A stretch of 57,014 nucleotides of DNA. It comes from Pleurocapsales cyanobacterium LEGE 10410 (GTDB taxonomy: Bacteria; Cyanobacteriota; Cyanobacteriia; Cyanobacteriales; Xenococcaceae). The position numbers and the translations under genes were made by a program. This document shows, piece by piece, positions 50,128-57,014 of this stretch (its first letter is position 1; every line of letters starts with the position of its first letter). The stretch lies in contig JADEXJ010000018.1 of assembly GCA_015207195.1 (NCBI GenBank), positions 1 through 57,014 of the forward strand. The letters run 5' to 3'. Below the pieces are notes generated by a model. It was not told the origin of the DNA and made no database searches. It saw only the letters and a list, made by a program, of their open reading frames with translations.

Positions 50128-50481
50128 TTACGGGCGTGTTTCGTTGTTAATTGGTTCGTCTCCTGTAACCTGCTCGACAAATTTTTTGGTACTACGGGGC
50201 AAAGCCTCATCTAAATTAAGTTTTTCCCCAATACTTTCGTTTTCGGTATCTGGTTCCGCCATCTGCGATCTCATTGCCTGTCTTTGCTGGCGACTTATTT
50301 TGTCGGCTTCGTATTGGGCATCATCTACTACATCGGTCGAGTTAAGATTTGTTACGTCGCTGGTGATCGCTTCTGCTGCCAGAACATTACTATGACCAAA
50401 CAAAACTACGCCAAAAAATAGAGTAATAGAAGCTAAAACGGTAATAATTCGACGCAGGTTGATTTTGAAAAATGAAAACAT
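50128..50481 (-). CDS. Small exported hypothetical protein
   Basis: The start at ATG 50481 (MFSFFKINLRR) is preferred because AGAGGT lies upstream. It gives a clean signal peptide: a basic stretch, the hydrophobic core IITVLASITLFFGVVLFG and a cleavage region SNVLAAEA. The mature part is acidic and Gln/Arg-rich (ADKISRQQRQAMRSQ). No family is recognised. It is followed and preceded by similar small exported proteins in the same direction. Confidence 0.7.
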   Translation of the reverse strand: MFSFFKINLRRIITVLASITLFFGVVLFGHSNVLAAEAITSDVTNLNSTDVVDDAQYEADKISRQQRQAMRSQMAEPDTENESIGEKLNLDEALPRSTKKFVEQVTGDEPINNETRP

Positions 50482-50579
50482 ATTTACCTCTTGATGTATG
50501 AAAATAAATTGAATGTAAAGTAGGGTCAACTATCGATCGCTAAATACCAGAGCGACCAAAGTTTTTAGTTGTGTATCGA

Positions 50580-50906
50580 TTACGGTTCACTTCTGGTTTT
50601 AGTATTTGATTGACCTTTGAGTGAAGTATCTCGCTGCTGATTTACTCTGTCTACTACCTGTTCGTAAATAGAAGTTCCCTGTTCTTGTTCTTCGGGTAAA
50701 TCTATTTTGCTCTTGGTCAATTCTTCAGTGCTGGTATCAACACGATTGGGATTACGAGTTTCTTGATAGGTATCGGTAGGTGCGCTGTAATTATCTGCTG
50801 CTAAAGCTTGTCCGCCATCAGCAAGGTTAGTCAAAAACATTCCTACGATCAAAACAAAAGCCAGCGCGAGATTACGCAAGCAACGAACGGTATGATTATC
50901 GAACAT
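50580..50906 (-). CDS. Small exported hypothetical protein
   Basis: The signal peptide is NLALAFVLIVGMFLTNLADG followed by GQALA. The mature segment of about 70 residues is polar, Gln/Glu/Thr-rich (YSAPTDTYQETRNPNRVDTS, EQVVDRVNQQRDTSLKG) and without Cys. No known domain is visible. It forms a pair with the 50128-50481 gene. The ATG start is at 50906. Confidence 0.7.
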   Translation of the reverse strand: MFDNHTVRCLRNLALAFVLIVGMFLTNLADGGQALAADNYSAPTDTYQETRNPNRVDTSTEELTKSKIDLPEEQEQGTSIYEQVVDRVNQQRDTSLKGQSNTKTRSEP

Positions 50907-50965
50907 TAATTTTGTTTCTCCTAATTGGTGATTAGAGCTATCGATTGTTAAAAAGCTACAACAAT

Positions 50966-51637
50966 TTAACTAGAACCTTGGGGTTGCCCCTTGGTAGTAG
51001 CAATTTCACCCGTCTCCATCAGCTGTTTGAAACGATTTAGTTCATCCCCAATTTGTTCGGTGGGTGATTCACCAAAAAGTTTGGCGATCGCATTAGTCAA
51101 AGCACCTCCAGGGGGCTGATACTCTAAGACCACCTTGACCTGAGTCCCGCGATCGCCCGTAGCGGTTTTAAAACGAACAAAACCACAGTTATCTATGTCG
51201 GCATTTTCTAGAGCGTTCCAGGCGATCAGGCAGTCTGGCTCATCGGCAATGATTTCCGCATCCCATTCGACATTTAGGTCTAAAGGTGCATTAGCTACCC
51301 AGTGAGATACCGTACCTGCTTCGTTGAGGTTAGTCACCGACTTAAGGTGTCCCATAAAGTTGGGCAGATTGGTCAAGTCGCGCCAATAACTATAGAGTTC
51401 GCTAGCAGGGCGATCGATCGTCACGGTTTTTTCTACCTGAATATTGGACATCAAACCAACTGCTTCGGCAGCTTGCTCGATGGGATTGGTTTCTTTGAGT
51501 TGGGCGCGATCGCTATAATCGGCTAAAACTTCTTTTAAAGAACGCTGATGTAAATTTCTAATCACCAGAGGACTATTTATAATTTCCTCGGTAGTAGTAG
51601 CATCGATAACAGGGCTAGGGGAATCAACTCGTTCCAT
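50966..51637 (-). CDS. SRPBCC/polyketide-cyclase-like protein
   Basis: A Bet v1-like (START/SRPBCC) fold is predicted from about residue 75: VEKTVTIDRPASELYSYWRD, LTNLPNFMGHLKSVTNL, then VEWDAEIIADEPDCLIAWNA. It ends with a C-terminal helix (GDELNRFKQLMETGE). The pattern matches the COQ10/polyketide cyclase family. Members bind hydrophobic ligands or regulate envelope processes. The N-terminal 70 residues are low-complexity. The ATG start is at 51637. Confidence 0.8.
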   Translation of the reverse strand: MERVDSPSPVIDATTTEEIINSPLVIRNLHQRSLKEVLADYSDRAQLKETNPIEQAAEAVGLMSNIQVEKTVTIDRPASELYSYWRDLTNLPNFMGHLKSVTNLNEAGTVSHWVANAPLDLNVEWDAEIIADEPDCLIAWNALENADIDNCGFVRFKTATGDRGTQVKVVLEYQPPGGALTNAIAKLFGESPTEQIGDELNRFKQLMETGEIATTKGQPQGSS

Positions 51638-51885
51638 GATAGTTGCGGATAATGGATGTATTGAGGGTCTTATTGAGCTAAATCAAAAAGTTAATCTAGA
51701 TTGATATGACCCCGACAGCTATAAAACCATATTTGGCTAATTTGGTTAATTTTGCTTCAATCTAAAGATATAGGTTGTGAATTGCAAAGATCGAAGTATG
51801 CTTTGGGTTCTCAGTCTAGAAAAATTTACCTTACTTTTTGATAGCTCTCCAGCCCAAAGATTTCTGATGCCAAGTACTGTGTGAT

Positions 51886-52239
51886 TTAGAAATTGCCCGC
51901 ATCCTCAAACATTTGCTTAGTCTTTTCTAATAGTTTGTTTTCGGGATTGGCACGGTTGATATTTGGTTGTTTTGGACTGGGAATTCGGTTAGGGTCTAAC
52001 AACTCCTGCTGTTGTTTGGGGCTGACAAAATCATCAACGCTATCTAATGACTTTACTTTCTGAGATTTTGAATAAATCAGCCCTGTCTCTTGTTTTCCAG
52101 TAGTCAAATCTGCTTCTTTCGCTTTACTTACCCGTGGATTACTGCAAGCTGTGGTGGCTAAGAGGATGATTCCCAATAACAAGCTGATGATAATTCTATT
52201 GATGCTCAATTCTTTGAGTGCTTGGCTAATTCTTTTCAT
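51886..52239 (-). CDS. Lipoprotein, 117 aa
   Basis: A signal region IIISLLLGIILLATTACSNP ends with a Cys at residue 32, fitting a lipobox (T-A-C). The mature portion is polar (SKAKEADLTTGKQETGLIYS) with a helical end and no recognisable domain. It would be anchored in the membrane facing the periplasm. It sits between the SRPBCC gene and the FAD/Rieske gene in the same orientation. Confidence 0.7.
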   Translation of the reverse strand: MKRISQALKELSINRIIISLLLGIILLATTACSNPRVSKAKEADLTTGKQETGLIYSKSQKVKSLDSVDDFVSPKQQQELLDPNRIPSPKQPNINRANPENKLLEKTKQMFEDAGNF

Positions 52240-52349
52240 GATTTGACTCCATTGTTAAATACAAGTTGAATAACTAAACAATTGGGCGATCGCCCAGAAA
52301 TAGAAGACCCCGATAGTTCTATTTTTTAGGATTGCCTTTTATATGAGCT

Positions 52350-53864
52350 TCAAATTGATTTCAATTCAAGATCTTTGACGGGAGGTCCTTGAATCACCTT
52401 GCCTTCACAGGTAAAACGTCCACCATGACAGGGACAATCCCAGCTTTTTTCGGCACTGTTCCAGTTCACAATGCAGGCTAGATGAGGACAAGTAGCGTTC
52501 ACTGCGGTTACTCTACCCATTTCATCTTTATATACGCCAACTTTTTCACCCTTGAGGGTAATTATTTTTCCTTCTCCTGGTTTGACATCATCGGTAGACC
52601 AGTCTTGAATCCCTTTAAAGCGATCGCCTACCCAGTGAATACCCACGTCTAAATTATTTTTGATTGATTCTTGCGTGACAAACGGAGTTGCCCGCAGGGA
52701 ATCGTAAAGATCTGCCCAAGAGTTTTTCTGATCTAAAATTAAATCGGATAATAGCATTCCCGCCATAGTCCCTTTACTCATTCCCCAGAGGCTAAAGCCC
52801 GTCGCTACATAAATATGTTCGTTACCAGGAGTTAACTTGCCGATATAGGGCAATCTGTCAAAGGATTTATAATCTTGACTCGACCAACGGTAGTCAATCT
52901 TGTCGATGCCGAAATGAGAATGAGCGTAGCGTTCCAGTTCTAAATAAGACTCTTCAGTCTCGCTTTTTGACCCAACCTTATGACCACCACCACCAATCAG
53001 CAGTAGTAAGCCACCATCTTCTGTGGGGGTAGTGCGAATCGAGTGATAATTTTTGCCCACGCCGATATACATTCCTTCTGGGGCTTTTGCTCGATCAATT
53101 TTAGCCCCAATAATATAGGAACGTTGAGGATAAGTCTTAGCAAAGAACAACCCTTGATCCATAATTGGCAGATGGGTTGTCAGCAATACATCAGTAGCCT
53201 GTAAGGTAGTGTTATTTGCAGATATTTTACAGGGGTTACCTTCTGTTACGCTTTGGACGCGACTATCTTCAAAAACGTAACTTCCCTCACCAGGAATAGT
53301 ATTTGCTAAATACAACAAATACTTGCGTACATGAAACTGTGCCTGATTATTAAACTTAACCGCCCCCGCGATCTCAAAAGGTAGGGTAGTTTCGGTGACA
53401 AACTCCGCAGGCAGACCTAATTTTACTGCTGCATCGTATTCTTGTTTTACCTTATCTAAATTGTCTTTATTTTCCGCAAAACTATAGGTGTCGTTGCGTT
53501 GAAAGTCGCAGTCAATGCCTTCTTGTTCTACTATAGAGGCGACAAACTCTACCCCAGCTTGGTTTGATTCACCGTAGAGTCTGGCTTTGTTTTCGCCAAT
53601 TTTGTCAATTAAATCTGCATAGATCAGCTGATGTAGAGAGGTCACTTTAGCGGTAGTATGCCCGCTGGCACTTGCTGCTATCTGCTGTGCTTCGATTAAA
53701 GCAACAGTCTTACCCGCTTTTTTGAGTAAATAGGCTGCGGTAATTCCCGTAATTCCTGCCCCGACGATCGCTACATCCACAGTTACGTTTTCCATTTTGG
53801 GAAAGGAAGTTTCGGCAGTCGAATCCAACCAAAAGGAAATCGGTTTCCCAGGTAAAGTCGTCAT
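52350..53864 (-). CDS. FAD-dependent oxidoreductase with Rieske domain
   Basis: The DAO-type N-terminal part has the dinucleotide motif VAIVGAGITGITAAYLLKKA (about residues 30-49) and TAKVTSLHQLIYADLI. The C-terminal 70 residues are a Rieske [2Fe-2S] domain: C-P-H-L-A-C ... C-P-C-H, in GKVIQGPPVKDLEL context. The two Cys and two His are complete. Such proteins are annotated as FAD-dependent Rieske oxidoreductases. The substrate is unknown. It has a typical length of 504 residues and an ATG start. Confidence 0.85.
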   Translation of the reverse strand: MTTLPGKPISFWLDSTAETSFPKMENVTVDVAIVGAGITGITAAYLLKKAGKTVALIEAQQIAASASGHTTAKVTSLHQLIYADLIDKIGENKARLYGESNQAGVEFVASIVEQEGIDCDFQRNDTYSFAENKDNLDKVKQEYDAAVKLGLPAEFVTETTLPFEIAGAVKFNNQAQFHVRKYLLYLANTIPGEGSYVFEDSRVQSVTEGNPCKISANNTTLQATDVLLTTHLPIMDQGLFFAKTYPQRSYIIGAKIDRAKAPEGMYIGVGKNYHSIRTTPTEDGGLLLLIGGGGHKVGSKSETEESYLELERYAHSHFGIDKIDYRWSSQDYKSFDRLPYIGKLTPGNEHIYVATGFSLWGMSKGTMAGMLLSDLILDQKNSWADLYDSLRATPFVTQESIKNNLDVGIHWVGDRFKGIQDWSTDDVKPGEGKIITLKGEKVGVYKDEMGRVTAVNATCPHLACIVNWNSAEKSWDCPCHGGRFTCEGKVIQGPPVKDLELKSI

Positions 53865-54230
53865 AATATATTAAGAATGAAAAATATTTGATTATTGATG
53901 TATTTAGTTTAGATAATGTGTAAGGCAAAACTCTATCCATCCTGAGTTCTATTTGTCTATCTAAGACTAGAGAAATAGGTACAAATATCTATCTATGGCT
54001 CTTGAACCAATAACTACTAACTGCAAAGTGGCGATCGCTCTCCTGCTAACTAAAAGCAAGGTGGGCAAAATCATCTTCTAGATAAGTAGTTTAGTTGATC
54101 TTAAATTTGCCCACCCTACAAACTACTTGCCATTTATTGCGAGAATTTTAGAGAAGCGATCGCCGATCTCCAGCAACAACTAACAACTAACAACTAACAA
54201 CTAACAACTGACAACTAACAACTAACACAA
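53865..54230. other. Intergenic region with heptamer repeats
   Basis: It contains the phrase GGTGGGCAAAATCATCTTC and its near-inverted TTTGCCCACCCTA (about 54060-54118), a typical dispersed element. The repeat CAACTAA is stacked at 54178-54228. No gene is seen. Confidence 0.5.
54178..54228. repeat. Heptamer tandem repeat (CAACTAA)
   Basis: About seven tandem copies of the 7-mer CAACTAA occur with one variant. They end just before the stop codon of the TrkH-like gene on the minus strand. Confidence 0.85.
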
Positions 54231-55001
54231 TCACAAAGTCGCCCGATCGCGTTTTTCTTGTTCGCGTTCGATCTGCTGTTGAATGGCGATCGCCCGTCGG
54301 TGAGCCTGTTCTCCTTCAATACCTTCAGGACGGACATCTAGTTCTACTAAGGCTGCCCTACGACCATAGGTTATGATAATATCTCCAGGATAAATATAGG
54401 TGTTTCCATGGGGTGCGCCGATATAAAAGCGATCGCGTCTTTCAATCCCCAAAACAGCAATACCTTCATCCGTCAATCGTAGCTGTTTTAATTTTTTGTG
54501 CGCCAGCCAATTATCCTCATTTACCTCTATTTCCGTTACCTGATATTCTCCTTTAAGATGTAGCAGACGAGCATAGTCCCTTAAGTCCAAATCCGTCCAA
54601 CGACGCAAAGCCCTTCTTACCAAACGAGTCAGAATACGATTGAAGGCGCGATTGGTAGCTAGTAGCCAAAGTACTCCCATACCGAGAAACAAATAAAGCA
54701 GGCGAGATAGGCTATCCTCCGTAGAAGAAGTAGAAACAAAGGTTAGAACCAAAGAAGAAATAACCGTAATAAACCCCGCATTGCCTAAAAACATCAGCCA
54801 CATAATAATGCGCCGTCGTAAAGGATGCTTGACTACTGCTTCTGATTCTGCCGTAGCAAATCCCGTTCCAGTAAAAGCAGAACGAGCTTGGAATCTAGCC
54901 GAAGTCCGAGATAAACCCGTTAGAGTCAAAGCCTCTGTCGCAATACGGGTAATTAGTAACGACAGGCTAATGGCGAGGAAAACCGAAATAAGTGCAGCCA
55001 T
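54231..55001 (-). CDS. TrkH-like pore segment with RCK_C (TrkA-C) domain
   Basis: ATG 55001 starts MAALISVFLAISLSLLITRI. This is preferred to the TTG at 55073. The sequence LTLTGLSRTSARFQARSAFT then GTGFATAESE resembles the P-loop of TrkH/KtrB K+ transporters. Two further TM helices follow (IIMWLMFLGNAGFITVISSL, LLYLFLGMGVLWLLAT). The C-terminal domain (YQVTEIEVNEDNWLAHKKLK, IAVLGIERRDRFYIGAPHGN) matches the TrkA-C fold that binds regulatory ligands. It may be a small ion-transport or sensor protein. It is a known cyanobacterial-type architecture. Confidence 0.75.
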   Translation of the reverse strand: MAALISVFLAISLSLLITRIATEALTLTGLSRTSARFQARSAFTGTGFATAESEAVVKHPLRRRIIMWLMFLGNAGFITVISSLVLTFVSTSSTEDSLSRLLYLFLGMGVLWLLATNRAFNRILTRLVRRALRRWTDLDLRDYARLLHLKGEYQVTEIEVNEDNWLAHKKLKQLRLTDEGIAVLGIERRDRFYIGAPHGNTYIYPGDIIITYGRRAALVELDVRPEGIEGEQAHRRAIAIQQQIEREQEKRDRATL

Positions 55002-55298
55002 TCTTGAGATTGAGAGTTGGATTAAAGTAGGAGCGAATTGCTGTTCGCCTGTATAGGGGTCAGAGGAATTCAACCAGATCGAGCAAAGAATATTTTATCT
55101 GAAACACTCTCAGGTTTGCTACAGATGAAGCTGAGGTAATAAGTAATAAATTTAACACTATCGTGAATCGCCATCTTACTACTAACGACTAATTACCCAT
55201 ATCCCTACCTATAATCTCAAACAAAAAAGGGAAAGGAAGATTTATCTCCCAATCCCCGATTCTTTTCTAGGCGTTGAAATTTTATAAACTTTTATAAG

Positions 55299-55931
55299 CT
55301 ATCTGGCAAGGTTTTCAGGAGTTCGAGGTTCGGCAACTGTTCCAGTACGAACGGGTCTGGGTTTTTTTGCCCCCACAGATGCCCCAATCAAAGCTGCTGC
55401 CAATCCTAATAGTGAACCGATAATAAAATACCAGGCTGCTTCTGCAGAATTTGTTGCAAGCTGCTGTAGCTGTTCGGCTGGTACGTTAGGAACTTGATTG
55501 GGTACGCTAACCCCTCCTGGTTGTTGAACTTGATTCAAGACTTCCCCTGCATTGGCAGCCATGATGCCAAAAGCTCCCGATACACCACTGGCTAGTAACC
55601 AAGAACTGATAGCTAAAGTTGTTGCCCAGAGAATCAATCCGTGTAGCATGGCGGTTTTTTTGTTCATCGGACTACAGCCAGCAGCAGCCACCCAGCTACC
55701 AATAAACAAGGCAATTAGTAAACTAATCACCGCCCAAATACCGACTCCAAGAGCAGATGCGCCGACACTTAGACCGATCGCAGTTCCCAAAGCACTAAGA
55801 ATTAGTTGAGTGGCGATCGCCACAAAAATTCCCCCAATAATCGGTCCCCATCTGATTCGATCTCGATTGTCGGGAATAGCTAGGGTTTCAACTACTTTAT
55901 TTCTGTTTTCAAATGATTCTGTATAAGACAT
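55299..55931 (-). CDS. Four-TM membrane hypothetical protein
   Basis: The N-terminal tail is polar. Four hydrophobic helices follow at about residues 30-53 (IIGGIFVAIATQLILSAL), 60-84, 97-122 and 165-185. The periplasmic loop is Gln/Pro-rich (QVQQPGGVSVPNQVPNVPAE). A Gly/Ala-rich composition suggests membrane packing, and the pattern RWGPIIGGIFVA occurs in a widespread membrane family of unknown function. ATG 55931. No partner is apparent. Confidence 0.7.
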   Translation of the reverse strand: MSYTESFENRNKVVETLAIPDNRDRIRWGPIIGGIFVAIATQLILSALGTAIGLSVGASALGVGIWAVISLLIALFIGSWVAAAGCSPMNKKTAMLHGLILWATTLAISSWLLASGVSGAFGIMAANAGEVLNQVQQPGGVSVPNQVPNVPAEQLQQLATNSAEAAWYFIIGSLLGLAAALIGASVGAKKPRPVRTGTVAEPRTPENLAR

Positions 55932-56205
55932 AATAGTTTGTTCCTTGTTTCAGGTTATGTTTGGTTGAGACTAATAGAACGGCATCCTCACATAAACTTC
56001 GATATTTTTAACTATTGGCTTGCTTATTATTCTGGTTCGTTCTGTAAGGGTTGCAGTCTATGGACAAATTAATAGGAATCTAAAGGGAGTGTTGATTAAA
56101 ATTGAAACTGTAAATTTGGTAGATTGGTAGACTAAATTATGAGAGCAACATCGAACGCAAGTTTATAAATTCTGGGTACGGCGCTAAACTTCCAATCGCT
56201 CTCTG

Positions 56206-56227
56206 ACGTTGCGTCATCAACGTTTTT
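56206..56227 (+). terminator. Possible terminator hairpin
   Basis: ACGTTG pairs with CAACGT across a 6-base loop (CGTCAT), and TTTTG follows. No gene lies directly upstream on the plus strand. Confidence 0.35.
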
Positions 56228-56439
56228 GCTTAAATTTTAAGCAGCTTGTTCCAAGTGAATGATGCTTATATTCTCTCGTATTCAAAAAAAATTCCATTCC
56301 TCTAAAGGTAGACATTTTTTTTTAGAAAAAAGTTACTTGACATACTATGTAATGCTTTGAGCGATTTGTATTGAAAAATACATCTTAAGCTTGATGACAA
56401 AATTCGCGCTGTTTTTTTTTCAATTTGTTGTTGAGTAGG

Positions 56440-56545
56440 GAGTAGGAAGTAGCCCTTCGGGTTCGACAGTTTGCTCAAGTCGGGGAACCCGCCCAACGCA
56501 ACTGTCTCAGAAGTAGGAAGTAGAAAGTAGGAAGTAGTAATTGAG
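56440..56545. repeat. Dispersed GC-rich repeat flanked by GTAGGAAGTA repeats
   Basis: The core reads TTGCTCAAGTCGGGGAACC then CGCCCAACGCAACTGTCTC. On each side are short GGAAGTAG repeats. It resembles the STRR and GC-rich intergenic repeats common in cyanobacteria. Confidence 0.6.
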
Positions 56546-56767
56546 TCTATTTAACGGAAAATTGCTGTAGGTGCAGCCAAACTAATCCCCCTGTCATCAA
56601 ACATATTGTCTTGACCCGAACCGATGTCAAGTAACATTTTGTATCATAATTTAATGTTCAGTTCAAATTTTTACACATAAGATTATATGTAACAATCGCT
56701 TAAAATCATAGATATTTATATATTTATATATAAATATCATTGACAAAAATAGATACCTAGTATTTCC

Positions 56768-57014
56768 ATGCAGCAGAATAACTCAGTCTCTCTGGAACAG
56801 GCAATTGAAGCAGAACCCTTGGCAGTGTCTCCAGAGACTCCATTGGAAGAAGTAATCAAGTTGATGAGTCGAAATTGGGCTACTAGCTGCGTATTGGCGG
56901 TGGGAGATTCGAGAGATACACCCAGATTACCTACTCAGTTCCAGCATAGTTGCGTTTTGGCGATCGCTAATTCGGCAGTTGTAGGAATCTTAACCGAAAA
57001 GGATGTGGTTCAGC
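56768..57014 (+). CDS. CBS-domain protein, 5' partial
   Basis: The ATG at 56768 begins MQQNNSVSLEQAIEAEPLAV, which leads into a CBS domain (VSPETPLEEVIKLMSRNWA, then SCVLAIANSAVVGILTEKDV). The gene runs off the window after 82 codons. In cyanobacteria such N-terminal CBS pairs often precede PAS/histidine kinase or response modules. The rest cannot be seen, so its full function is unknown. Confidence 0.8.
   Translation, partial: MQQNNSVSLEQAIEAEPLAVSPETPLEEVIKLMSRNWATSCVLAVGDSRDTPRLPTQFQHSCVLAIANSAVVGILTEKDVVQ

Larger units (their letters stand above)
55932..56767. other. Long intergenic region with repeat fragments
   Basis: No gene is supported over about 830 bp. A hairpin ACGTTG/CAACGT at 56206-56223 is followed by a T run and might be a plus-strand terminator. 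The block 56450-56512 (CCCTTCGGGTTCGACAG then TCAAGTCGGGGAACCCGCC) is a GC-rich dispersed repeat flanked by GGAAGTAG heptamer-like repeats. An AT-rich palindrome at about 56717-56738 precedes the CBS gene. Confidence 0.5.

Noticed and set aside
56302-56496. Minus-strand ORF through the GC-rich dispersed repeat
   Set aside because: It is driven by repeat sequence and has no conserved pattern.

Overview
The window is about 57 kb of cyanobacterial chromosome. Evidence for this is the dense scatter of the HIP1 octamer GCGATCGC, the phycobilin gene pcyA, a devBCA-type exporter and many cyanobacterial DUF families. The base composition is moderately AT-rich. Short tandem repeats and dispersed intergenic repeats are common, as in Pleurocapsales and Chroococcales relatives, but I cannot fix the genus. 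No rRNA, phage, CRISPR array or complete insertion sequence is visible.

Layout. 0.2-5.4 kb: a DJ-1/PfpI-like pseudoenzyme fused to a ferritin-like domain, small DUF proteins (DUF4278, a DUF6883/DUF4926 pair) and a two-RCK potassium channel. 5.9-10.4 kb: an orphan pstB, a cupin, a NodB deacetylase, a truncated glycosyltransferase, a ChaB-like protein and an acidic protein. 10.6-16.1 kb: ileS, a GT4 glycosyltransferase, tatA (too short for most ORF calls) and pcyA. 16.2-16.5 kb: a structured, terminator-ended stretch that may be a non-coding RNA. 16.5-20.7 kb: a TetR regulator with two palindromic operators, followed by devB-devC-devA. 20.7-22.4 kb: a second RCK channel protein.

22.8-30.7 kb is the most interesting part. 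A higBA toxin-antitoxin pair and a small coiled-coil gene sit between two copies of the mfd start region. Then come mfd, a complete long-A prokaryotic Argonaute with an intact DEDD tetrad, and an ArfB-like GGQ protein. The Argonaute gene is AT-rich and lacks HIP1 sites, so it looks recently acquired. It probably acts as a DNA-guided nuclease against foreign or replicating DNA. No partner effector is visible.

30.9-46.4 kb: an M42 peptidase, an FHA-PAS-GGDEF-EAL protein with degenerate catalytic motifs, comM, a cNMP-binding/methyltransferase fusion and a GHL10 hydrolase. These are followed by a GNAT, DUF2301, a cobalamin-binding-like protein, two tandem GH24 lysozymes and an orphan TpsB porin. 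A 129-bp inverted repeat brackets 36.7-40.5 kb.

46.7-49.3 kb: tRNA-Gly(TCC), an RTX protein and a Tyr-rich protein that share a conserved upstream element, and the 3' end of a gene cut by a decayed transposase. 49.3-55.9 kb: an all-minus cluster that looks like an envelope or stress island (Gly-zipper protein, small exported proteins, SRPBCC, FAD/Rieske oxidoreductase, TrkH-like/RCK_C protein, membrane protein). The window ends inside a CBS-domain gene.
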